A stretch of 52,736 nucleotides of DNA from Bacteroidota bacterium (GTDB lineage Bacteria; Bacteroidota; Bacteroidia; NORP154). Both the position numbers and the translations under genes were made by a program. Location of the stretch: the NCBI GenBank assembly GCA_022572355.1, contig JACZWC010000030.1, positions 1 through 52,736 on the forward strand, in the 5' to 3' direction. This document shows positions 42,730 through 50,537 of this stretch, piece by piece. Position 1 is the stretch's first letter. Each line of letters starts with the position of its first letter. The notes below the pieces were generated by a model, which saw only the letters and a program-made list of their open reading frames with translations, made no database searches and was not told the DNA's origin.

Positions 42730-43767
42730 ATGATAAAAGTTTTGATAACTGGAGCTGCAGGATTTATCGGCTCTTATATGATGCGGTTTTTGCGAGATCA
42801 GAGTATCGAGGTGGTCGGCCTTGATAACTTATCTCCACTCCCCAAGCATGACTTTAAGCTGCACCGGCTTTCCTCATTAAATTTTGACGTGGACAAGATT
42901 GAATATAATGTACCTCTTCATGCAGATCAAAGCACGTTTATTAATCTCGACCTGAATGACGAAAAAAAATTGCGCAATTTTTTCGATAATCATGAATTTG
43001 ATTTTGTCCTTCATCTTGCAGCTCAAACCGGAGTGCGATACTCCGTGGAACAACCACTGGCCTATATTGACAATAATATCAGGGCCTTTTGTTCATTGCT
43101 CGAGTGTTGTAAAGAATCATCAGTTAAGAATGTTTTGTATTCCTCGAGCTCATCAGTGTATGGCCTGAGCAATAGCTATCCCTTTGAAGAAGATGCGCCA
43201 ACGCACCATCCGCTATCCGTATACGCCGTTACTAAGAAAGCTGATGAGTTGCTTGCTCATTCCTACTCATCCCTTTATGCTCTTCCAACAACAGGATTGC
43301 GCTTTTTTACGGTTTACGGCCCCTGGACACGCATCGACATGGCTGTATATCTATTTATTAAAGCAATTAACGATGGAACTTCTATTAAGCTTTTTAATAA
43401 TGGTGAAATGTACCGTGACTTCACCTATGTAGGAGATGTGGCCAAGGCGATTAAACTGCTGATGCTCAAGATGCATGAAGATAGTCAACAAGAGGAAATC
43501 GGTGTGCCTTATAAAATATTCAATGTGGGCCATGAGCATCCGATAAAGATCATGGATTTGATAACTACAATTGAGGAAGCGTTGGGTAAAAAGGCGATTA
43601 TAGAAGAACGACCAATACAAGCTGGAGACATGATAAAGACCTTGGCAAACACAAGTAAATTGTACAAGGAAATCAATTATATACCTGATACAAATCTCAA
43701 AACGGGAATTGAAAAAACAGTTAAATGGTATTTAGAGAAATGCGAAAAAATATATTCGTATTCGTAG
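42730..43767 (+). CDS. NAD-dependent sugar-nucleotide epimerase (UDP-glucuronate 4-epimerase-like)
   Basis: A 345-residue extended SDR. GAAGFIG (8-14) binds NAD, AAQTGVRYSVEQP marks the substrate loop, and catalytic SSSSVYG with Tyr165-Lys169 (YAVTK) is present. GLRFFTVYGPWTRIDMA is the signature stretch of UDP-GlcA 4-epimerases. The product would be UDP-galacturonate or a similar sugar. A uronic acid would suit an AsnB-type amidating enzyme in the same array (inference). It overlaps the next glycosyltransferase gene by 28 bases. Confidence 0.88.
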   Translation: MIKVLITGAAGFIGSYMMRFLRDQSIEVVGLDNLSPLPKHDFKLHRLSSLNFDVDKIEYNVPLHADQSTFINLDLNDEKKLRNFFDNHEFDFVLHLAAQTGVRYSVEQPLAYIDNNIRAFCSLLECCKESSVKNVLYSSSSSVYGLSNSYPFEEDAPTHHPLSVYAVTKKADELLAHSYSSLYALPTTGLRFFTVYGPWTRIDMAVYLFIKAINDGTSIKLFNNGEMYRDFTYVGDVAKAIKLLMLKMHEDSQQEEIGVPYKIFNVGHEHPIKIMDLITTIEEALGKKAIIEERPIQAGDMIKTLANTSKLYKEINYIPDTNLKTGIEKTVKWYLEKCEKIYSYS

Positions 43768-45065
43768 TTTGCGGTGAAGATGAGCACATCAACACTTTGA
43801 ACTATTCACTTTCCAATCTAAAGCACTTTTCGGATTACGAAATCCTGATAGTAACAGACCCGGAACGCAACAGCCTCCAAATTGATCACGATAATATTCT
43901 AAACGTTTCAACTCCCCAAGAATTTGATCATCACCAGGCTAGTATTTACTTAAAAGTTGGACTGCATAAGTTTTTGGACATGGGCCAAAATTATTGCTAT
44001 CTGGACAGTGATGTGGTGGCGGTGAATCATAAAGTGAACGAAATATTCTCTCAGTTTGAATCACCTATTGTATTTGCAAAAGATCATTGTAGCATCGAAC
44101 AGTTCAGCCCAAACGCGATTAACTGTGATTGTATTCAGGACCGCAATGAAAGAGTTAACCGATTGCAAAAACTCGAAGAGGAGCAGTTGGTATTATTCAA
44201 ACAAGTGGATGACGCTTTTCAGAGAGAATGGAAAAAGTTTGTGGATAAATATGGATTTACTGACAAACAATTACTTGCGAAGTACAACGAGGTGATTGGT
44301 ATATGCGAATCATTTGGAAAAGAGTTCAACAGTTTTACCAACCGGCCTTTTCTTGTGTTTTTATTATCTCACTTGAATGAAGACAAATACAATTTTGAGC
44401 GGGTATTGCAAAACTCCGGCAAGTTTCGATGGGATAGAAAACAGAGAAAAATATTTGACAATGAGGGCAACTTGATCTTTGATGATCATGACAAATTTGA
44501 CTATGACAGATTTGACTACGATGCAGTAAATTACTATTCCTATATCGCAGATCGAACTGGATATGAGTGGCGAGAAGATCAAAATTCATGGTTTGAAAAT
44601 GGCAAAAATGCTTACATCGCCCAATGCAATCATTTGAAGGAATCTATTCGTGAAAAATTCGATGTGCTGGTTGGCGATGACGGATGGCAACATTGGAACG
44701 GGGGTGTATTCTTGTTCAATTCAGAATCAGTTGATTTCATGGATAAGTGGTTCGACAAAACAATGGCAATTTTTAAGGACGATAAATGGAAGACCCGCGA
44801 CCAGGGCACCCTTATTGCAACTGTATGGGAAATGGGATTGCAAGACGCAGTGACACTACCTTCAGAGTTTAATTTTTTAGCAGACAGAAAAAACCTGCAT
44901 TTAAAATTTGATGTGAGTAAAGGTTTTAGTTTTGACGATTTTGTAACCAGCATCATACCATCGTTCATCCATGTTTATCACGATTTTGGTGCGAGCGGTT
45001 GGGATGTTTGGGACTTTATTGACTCGGCCAAACAGGCTAATCAAATTGAGGAGGCCGTAACTTAA
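43740..45065 (+). CDS. GT-A-fold glycosyltransferase with an acidic aromatic insertion
   Basis: I start at ATG 43740 (MRKNIFVFVVCGEDEH), giving 441 residues; an in-frame ATG at 43725 adds five. YCYLDSDVV (86-94) is the DxD metal site, WNGGVFLFN a later conserved GT8-like strand, and RDQGTL a substrate loop. Between them is an unusual insertion (about 225-305), rich in Asp, Phe, Tyr and Trp with local repeats (DKFDYDRFDYDAVNYY), that interrupts the usual fold. No membrane helix is visible. The specific family is unclear; a GT8-like nucleotide-diphospho-sugar transferase is my best guess. Confidence 0.7.
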   Translation: MRKNIFVFVVCGEDEHINTLNYSLSNLKHFSDYEILIVTDPERNSLQIDHDNILNVSTPQEFDHHQASIYLKVGLHKFLDMGQNYCYLDSDVVAVNHKVNEIFSQFESPIVFAKDHCSIEQFSPNAINCDCIQDRNERVNRLQKLEEEQLVLFKQVDDAFQREWKKFVDKYGFTDKQLLAKYNEVIGICESFGKEFNSFTNRPFLVFLLSHLNEDKYNFERVLQNSGKFRWDRKQRKIFDNEGNLIFDDHDKFDYDRFDYDAVNYYSYIADRTGYEWREDQNSWFENGKNAYIAQCNHLKESIREKFDVLVGDDGWQHWNGGVFLFNSESVDFMDKWFDKTMAIFKDDKWKTRDQGTLIATVWEMGLQDAVTLPSEFNFLADRKNLHLKFDVSKGFSFDDFVTSIIPSFIHVYHDFGASGWDVWDFIDSAKQANQIEEAVT

Positions 45066-45070
45066 TCACC

Positions 45071-45892
45071 ATGCAAAACGACAATGTCATAGTTAATGGC
45101 CTTTGGATAGGTAATACATTGTCGATGATAGAGCAGCTTACCGTTTGCTCCTTCATCGATCATGGCCATGAGTTCCATTTATGGACATACCAAGAACTCG
45201 AAACGGAACTTCCCGTTGAGGTGATTATTCGAGATGCCAATCAGATTATTCCGGAAAATCAAGTTTTCAAGTACAAAAAAACCAATCAATTCGGACATGG
45301 AAAGGGTAGTTATGCGGGCTTTTCCGATTTATTCAGATACAAGTTGCTTCATGAAAATGGCGGTTGGTGGGTGGACATGGATGTTTGTTGCCTTAAGCCT
45401 TTTGACTTTACCAATCCTTACGTCTTTCGCACACATCATCACTTACCAGCTGTGGGGAATATGATGAAATGCCCAAAAGGAAATCAAATGATGAAACGAT
45501 GTTATGAAGAAGCGTTGGTATCCGTCGATGAAAACAATACGAACTGGCATAAACCGCTGGAGATCCTTAATGACAATATTCAAAAGTTTGGGCTCGAAAT
45601 ATTCATAACCGAAATATCGAATCAGGACCAATGGGGTGATATTAAGTCACTGGTATACAAAAAATCCGTTCCCAATCCAGAATGGTTTGCTATCCACTGG
45701 GCCAATGAGAACTGGCGGGCCAATGGGGTCAAAAAAGATGTTTTCAAAAAGAAGTCGACAATTTCCATGCTATTGGAAAAGCATGGATTGAACCATAAAA
45801 AACTCAGCCTATCAGATACCTTATTTCAGGAAATTACTCTCTCCAATTTTTATACAAAGCTAAGCAAGGTTAAATCCAGGCTGTCCGGCTAG
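45071..45892 (+). CDS. GT32-like glycosyltransferase (DXD sugar-binding)
   Basis: A 273-residue soluble enzyme. The family core is easy to see: FSDLFRYKLLHENGGWWVDM (85-103) with the Asp102-x-Asp104 metal site, then CLKPF. This is the pattern of the GT32 / Gly_transf_sug family, found in capsule and O-antigen loci as mannosyl-, galactosyl- or glucosyltransferases. It follows the GT8-like gene by five bases, so these two enzymes probably act in succession on the same repeat unit. Confidence 0.82.
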   Translation: MQNDNVIVNGLWIGNTLSMIEQLTVCSFIDHGHEFHLWTYQELETELPVEVIIRDANQIIPENQVFKYKKTNQFGHGKGSYAGFSDLFRYKLLHENGGWWVDMDVCCLKPFDFTNPYVFRTHHHLPAVGNMMKCPKGNQMMKRCYEEALVSVDENNTNWHKPLEILNDNIQKFGLEIFITEISNQDQWGDIKSLVYKKSVPNPEWFAIHWANENWRANGVKKDVFKKKSTISMLLEKHGLNHKKLSLSDTLFQEITLSNFYTKLSKVKSRLSG

Positions 45893-45922
45893 TCATAGGC
45901 ATGACATTAATCTTCCGTACTG

Positions 45923-47122
45923 ATGAATAGAGCATATACAGTTACCTTTTGGCTGTTTATCAGTGTAAATATTTTTCTGGCGCTGATGGGTATCTATAGT
46001 GTAATGATGTTTGTCGTACTGTTGTTTGCCTTGTTAGGTATCTCAGAAAGGCTTTTTGAAACTTTAAACATAAATCCACCCACATTACTCAACCTTCGAG
46101 TTACGATTTCTGCGCTATGTTTAATTTTCTTTATAGCAGAGTTGGTTTTAAGAACCTATCCGGGACTTCAATCTTATTCGGAGAGTATGGGCTCGATTTT
46201 TTACCGCTCTGCCTATCAAAATAACTTTCGGCCAACCAGATCCTGGTTACATATACGTACTCCCAGTATCTCTAAAACTGAAACACGTGAAGAATATCAG
46301 CACTCGATAATTACCAATTCTGAAGGACTGCGTGACATTGAGCACTCCAAAACCAAAAAGCCGGGAGAATTTCGAATTATCGCATTGGGAGATTCTTTTA
46401 CGGAGGGCGCAGGTGTAGAGTCAATCGAATCTACGTGGGTTAAGATATTAGAACGCTCACTTAACAAACGAGAAAACTCTCAAATAACAACAATTATCAA
46501 TGGAGGTGTTGCCGGCAGCGATCCGCTCTACGAATTTGTACTATTGAAGGAGAAACTCATTGAGTATCAACCTGATTTGGTGCTCCTGAATATAAATTTA
46601 TCAGATATAGACGATGTCATCATAAATGGTGGAAATGAACGGTTTAACCCGGATGGTACGGTAACTCTAAGAAACGCCCCCTGGTTTGAACCTCTGTTCG
46701 GGTCTAGCTTTTTGTGCCGTCTTTTTGTTTTTAAAGTACTGCAATATGATTACCGGCTCCTAAGCCCTGCGGAAAGGAAGCTAGAAGATGACAAAGCCAT
46801 GGGAAGCATAGTCGACTGTATCACAGATTTTGAAAAATACGCCACATCTCACAACTTTAAAATGGCTCTTATCATACATCCTACAATGGAAGAAGTAGCA
46901 ACAAATCAATCAGGCATGGAGGAATTAGCTCAAAGAATAAAAAGTTCCTGCTCTGTGGCGGTCTTAGATTTATTGGAGTACTTTGTTGAAGATGTTAAAA
47001 TGGACCAAAGCAATGTTTACGATTACTATTGGCCTATTGACCGGCATCACACAGAATTAGGATACAAAGTATATGCTGAGGGAGTTGAGAGAAAATTGAT
47101 TGAATTACAATTAATCAAATAG
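45923..47122 (+). CDS. Membrane-anchored SGNH protein, subtype B (second copy)
   Basis: A 399-residue protein with helices at about 8-42 and 57-77, then the exported SGNH domain. Block I ALGDSFTEGAGV (Ser158), block II NGGVAGSDPLYEF, then NLSDIDDVI and YYWPIDRHHTELGY at the end. All these segments line up with the subtype B protein at 28197, 18 kb upstream, so the two arose by duplication. Six bases separate it from the subtype A gene that follows, forming a B-A pair. Confidence 0.83.
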   Translation: MNRAYTVTFWLFISVNIFLALMGIYSVMMFVVLLFALLGISERLFETLNINPPTLLNLRVTISALCLIFFIAELVLRTYPGLQSYSESMGSIFYRSAYQNNFRPTRSWLHIRTPSISKTETREEYQHSIITNSEGLRDIEHSKTKKPGEFRIIALGDSFTEGAGVESIESTWVKILERSLNKRENSQITTIINGGVAGSDPLYEFVLLKEKLIEYQPDLVLLNINLSDIDDVIINGGNERFNPDGTVTLRNAPWFEPLFGSSFLCRLFVFKVLQYDYRLLSPAERKLEDDKAMGSIVDCITDFEKYATSHNFKMALIIHPTMEEVATNQSGMEELAQRIKSSCSVAVLDLLEYFVEDVKMDQSNVYDYYWPIDRHHTELGYKVYAEGVERKLIELQLIK

Positions 47123-47128
47123 GACAAT

Positions 47129-48334
47129 ATGAAGGGCCCTTCAAATAAGGTGTCTGTTGTAATGTATCTGTTGGCTTTTGCTGTTATTACGTTTGGTATC
47201 GGTTTCAGCACAAAATATTCCGGTTTTAACCATCCCCAATATAGCCTGGTAGACAACTTTCGCTTGTCCTTGATCGTCTTTAATCTGATCATCATCGTGA
47301 GATTTATGGGATTCTTAATCAATAACCGTGCATTGGCAAAAAGAAGAAACATTTTAGTTTCTGCTCTTTCAGTCCTTTTTATTCTCTTTGTTTTAGAGGG
47401 TGTATTCATGTTTGTACCAAAAAGTTATGGTAAAGGTGACCCCAATAACCTCGCGGAGAGATTGTGGTTCTCAAAATACTGGCAAGTCAACCAATTGGGC
47501 TACAGGGACACGGAACTAAATCCTGAATCAGATCAAGATAAGTTCAAAATAGCCATCTTAGGTGATTCATTTGTCGCCGGACATGGGATTGAAGATGTAA
47601 ACGACCGATTCTCAAATATTTTGGGAAACCAGTTGGGATCGAATTATCGCGTTTATAATATGGGGCTTAACGGGGCTGACACGCAGGCAGAATTTGACAA
47701 GCTGGTTACTTTCCCGATCAAGCCAAACCTGATTGTCCTGGTGCATTATCCAAACGATATTCAAAGGGTTCCAGACCGCAGTGCTGAATCTTCTTGTGCG
47801 GACGACAACATAAATCTAGTGTACGCTCAGTTGCTGAACCTATCACTGTCAAAAGGTATTATTCAATACTCTTATTTACTAAATTATTTCTATTACAAAT
47901 TTGAGTCCGCAGTAAAAATTTTCCCCAATACTCATAGGGGTAAAACAACGAAAGACCATATGTTGGAAGACCATAACAGAAATAATTACCAGTCTTTTTA
48001 CCTACGGGAAGGAATGTTCAGGGAGCATCTCCAAAATCTTAATCGCTTTATTGCCATTACAGAGAGAGAAGGAATCCCTCTAATGATAATGCTTATCCCG
48101 GAAACCTGGGATGAAACCATTGATTACTCCGGTGAGTACATAAATAAGCCCCTTGGCCGGTTTTTTTCGCAGCGTGGAATACCCGTTCTTGACTTATATA
48201 TCCTTCTTAAACAAATTCCTATTGAAGAGAGAGTAGTGAGTAACCGTGATGCCCATTTAAGTGTCATTTCGAACAAACAAATTGGCTCTGTACTGTATGA
48301 CTTTATAAATGACAACCATTTAATAAGTAATTAA
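47129..48334 (+). CDS. Membrane-anchored SGNH protein, subtype A (third copy)
   Basis: A 401-residue protein with three helices (about 8-28, 44-64, 74-96) and the SGNH domain. Block I is ILGDSFVAGHGIED (Ser147), then DRFSNIL, block II NMGLNGADTQ and block III VHYPNDI; the catalytic pair is at NRDAHLS near the end. It shares GHGI, DRFS and DTQ-E-D/E with the copy at 11609, and GxGIDN/EDRFSN with the copy at 37277. Here the family's usual HPS has become HLS. It is the last gene of the long array; 81 non-coding bases follow. Confidence 0.83.
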   Translation: MKGPSNKVSVVMYLLAFAVITFGIGFSTKYSGFNHPQYSLVDNFRLSLIVFNLIIIVRFMGFLINNRALAKRRNILVSALSVLFILFVLEGVFMFVPKSYGKGDPNNLAERLWFSKYWQVNQLGYRDTELNPESDQDKFKIAILGDSFVAGHGIEDVNDRFSNILGNQLGSNYRVYNMGLNGADTQAEFDKLVTFPIKPNLIVLVHYPNDIQRVPDRSAESSCADDNINLVYAQLLNLSLSKGIIQYSYLLNYFYYKFESAVKIFPNTHRGKTTKDHMLEDHNRNNYQSFYLREGMFREHLQNLNRFIAITEREGIPLMIMLIPETWDETIDYSGEYINKPLGRFFSQRGIPVLDLYILLKQIPIEERVVSNRDAHLSVISNKQIGSVLYDFINDNHLISN

Positions 48335-48339
48335 TTTTG
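48332..48339 (+). promoter_or_regulatory. Candidate -7 element TAATTTTG before the T9SS pair
   Basis: TAATTTTG matches TAnnTTTG and lies at the very end of the SGNH gene, about 77 bases ahead of the next start. No clean TTG lies at the -33 distance, so this is a weak call. The 81-base gap is the first substantial break after the long array, so a new transcription unit probably begins here. Confidence 0.3.
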
Positions 48340-48415
48340 TGATTTTATATTTACCTTAACTCCCTGATTTGCAACTAAAAGGCAAAATAACCGTACAAAT
48401 ACGGTATTTATCTGA

Positions 48416-50530
48416 TTGATAGTGTTGAAAAAATTACATACGATAATTGTCTACGCTCTCTGCTTTTTGAGTCTGTATTATATGGCTCCTCGAGCCAATG
48501 CGCAGTTTTCGTCCATTCTTACTGAAGATTTTGAAGGTTGTGCTGTTGGAACGCTTCCCATATGCAGCTGGAATGAAACAGGTACCGGAAGCAGGTGGAC
48601 CACTACAAGTAATCTTTGTGTGATTACGGGGCTTTACAGTTTATCAGTAGGAAGCGACGCTAATTTTTGTGAATACAATATAGATTTTGGGTCTTCGGAT
48701 CGAATTGCTTATTATCAATTCTCAACTGCCGGATTTCATCTGTTGGACATAACCTTTGACTGGAGATGCTTAGGACAAACCGGAGTAGATTATGGTAAAG
48801 TGGTTTATTCTAATGACGGAGTGAGTTGGACCGATGTTTCACTCGTTCAATATCAAGGCTCTGTAGGATCACTGACGGAAGCTAACTTATCAATACCTTC
48901 TGCCCTGGATGACGACCCCTCTGCATTCATAGGATTTGAGTGGATCGATGATGCATCGGCAGGTGGTTTTCCTGGATTTGTTATAGATAATATTAATATA
49001 ATGGCTGAACAGATGGTACCTCCGGATCCTGCCACTCCGGTGAGCAGTGTACCCCTGGGGTGTGACTCCGTTGAGTTAAGCTGGGGCGGCTTACCCCCTT
49101 CACCTTCCAATGTTGTTTGGTATTGGCAAGATACAGTTTGCGGAACTGATACGAATATCATAGGTGGCTTTGATACTAATTTTACCGTATATGCTACGGG
49201 AACCTATTATATCCGCGCTTACAATACAGAGTCTGGCCTTTGGTCTGTCAATTGTGATAGCATTACCGTCACTGTAGATGGGCCACCACCAGTTGCTGAT
49301 GCTGGTATTGGTGGTTCCGAATGCGACCTCAATTATATATTTAGCGCAACGCCTAGCGTAGGTACAGGGCAATGGTCATTGGTAACCGGGCCGGGAACTG
49401 CTATATTCAATGATACTGTTAGCCCAAATGACACTGTTACTGTTTCTTCATACGGCACATATATTTTCATGTGGTCAGAAGTAAATGGGTCCTGTACGGA
49501 TAATGACAGTGTTATTGTATCTTTCTTTCAACAGCCTATTGCCAATGCCGGTTCTGGAGGTAATGTATGTGATCAGGTTTTTACGCTGGTTGCGCTGGCC
49601 AGTGTCGGCACAGGTATTTGGACTCAGGTATCCGGCCCTGTAGCAACGACTTTTTCCCCATCGGGAAGCCCGATTTCGGTTGCTTCTGTAACCGCCTATG
49701 GAACATACGTTTACCAATGGTCAGAAAACAATGGGATCTGTTCAGATTTTGCTACCGTTACGGTTACCTATAGCGTATTACCCGTGGCTGATGCCGGAAT
49801 TGGAGGCATCGAATGCGATCTGGACTTCACACTTAACGCCAACCCGAGTATTACCGGAGGTTATTGGTCTCAACTTACAGGACCAGGAACCAGTACTTTC
49901 GCCGATTCTATGAGCGCGACCAGTACAGTTGTTGTAAGCCAGCAAGGAACTTATACTTATAGATGGACTGAAGGAAGCGGCGTGTGTCTTGACTTCGCTG
50001 ACATTACCGTGATTTACAGCCTTCTGAACACAGCTAATGCTGGACCAGACACATCCGTTAGCCTGGGAAATAGCGTTATACTCGACGGCCAGGGAGGGTT
50101 CGTGTATACCTGGCTTCCTGATGATTCCTCGCTCAACAATATAAATATACCAGATCCTGTAGCCAGCCCCGTAGTAAGTACGACTTACTACATGACCATC
50201 ACCGATGCAAATAATTGTACTGATGTAGACACGGTTGTTGTTGAGGTGCTTGTAGACTACAATTTCATAGTGTCCAATATTATGACTCCCAATGGAGATG
50301 GATTTAATGATATTTGGTACATAGATAATATTGAATTTTACCCGGAATGTGATGTGGCTATATACAACAGGTATGGAAATCAGCTATATACCGCCATGCC
50401 CTACAAAAATGACTGGGATGGCAAGTATAATGGAAACGATTTACCTGACGGAACCTATTATTATGTACTAAAGTGCCCCGGTACCAGTGATATCTTCAAA
50501 GGTGGTATAACCATATTCAGAAGGAAATAA
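48416..50530 (+). CDS. Secreted PKD-like repeat protein with T9SS type B (gliding-motility) C-terminal domain
   Basis: A 704-residue secreted protein. Signal peptide to ~29 (PRANA-Q). Residues ~35-195 form a jelly-roll-like domain beginning EDFEGCAVGTLP. Three homologous Ig/PKD-like repeats of about 82 residues follow (from ~293, ~375 and ~457), each opening with a variant of VADAGIGGxECD and containing GTYxYxWSE and C-D/S-F. A fourth, different module precedes the C-terminal domain (about 615-704), with TPNGDGFND, YNRYGNQLY and DGTYYYVLK, the type B sorting signal. The start is non-ATG (TTG 48416, or GTG/TTG just after). It is paired with a PorP/SprF-like gene seven bases downstream. Confidence 0.87.
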   Translation: MIVLKKLHTIIVYALCFLSLYYMAPRANAQFSSILTEDFEGCAVGTLPICSWNETGTGSRWTTTSNLCVITGLYSLSVGSDANFCEYNIDFGSSDRIAYYQFSTAGFHLLDITFDWRCLGQTGVDYGKVVYSNDGVSWTDVSLVQYQGSVGSLTEANLSIPSALDDDPSAFIGFEWIDDASAGGFPGFVIDNINIMAEQMVPPDPATPVSSVPLGCDSVELSWGGLPPSPSNVVWYWQDTVCGTDTNIIGGFDTNFTVYATGTYYIRAYNTESGLWSVNCDSITVTVDGPPPVADAGIGGSECDLNYIFSATPSVGTGQWSLVTGPGTAIFNDTVSPNDTVTVSSYGTYIFMWSEVNGSCTDNDSVIVSFFQQPIANAGSGGNVCDQVFTLVALASVGTGIWTQVSGPVATTFSPSGSPISVASVTAYGTYVYQWSENNGICSDFATVTVTYSVLPVADAGIGGIECDLDFTLNANPSITGGYWSQLTGPGTSTFADSMSATSTVVVSQQGTYTYRWTEGSGVCLDFADITVIYSLLNTANAGPDTSVSLGNSVILDGQGGFVYTWLPDDSSLNNINIPDPVASPVVSTTYYMTITDANNCTDVDTVVVEVLVDYNFIVSNIMTPNGDGFNDIWYIDNIEFYPECDVAIYNRYGNQLYTAMPYKNDWDGKYNGNDLPDGTYYYVLKCPGTSDIFKGGITIFRRK
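49292..50021 (+). repeat. Three protein-level tandem repeats in the T9SS substrate
   Basis: About 245-base units encode three Ig/PKD-like modules, each with the order DAG-GG-x-C-D ... W-x-x-x-GPG/V ... GTY-x-x-x-W-S/T-E ... C. Each module has one Cys near the front and one near the end, placed to form a disulfide. The DNA copies have diverged, so the repeat is ancient rather than a recent slippage product. Confidence 0.7.
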
Positions 50531-50537
50531 TTTTACT

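Noticed and set aside
49475..49717. Small minus-strand frame across the repeat region of the T9SS substrate
   Set aside because: It mirrors the repeat modules of the plus-strand gene and has no independent support.
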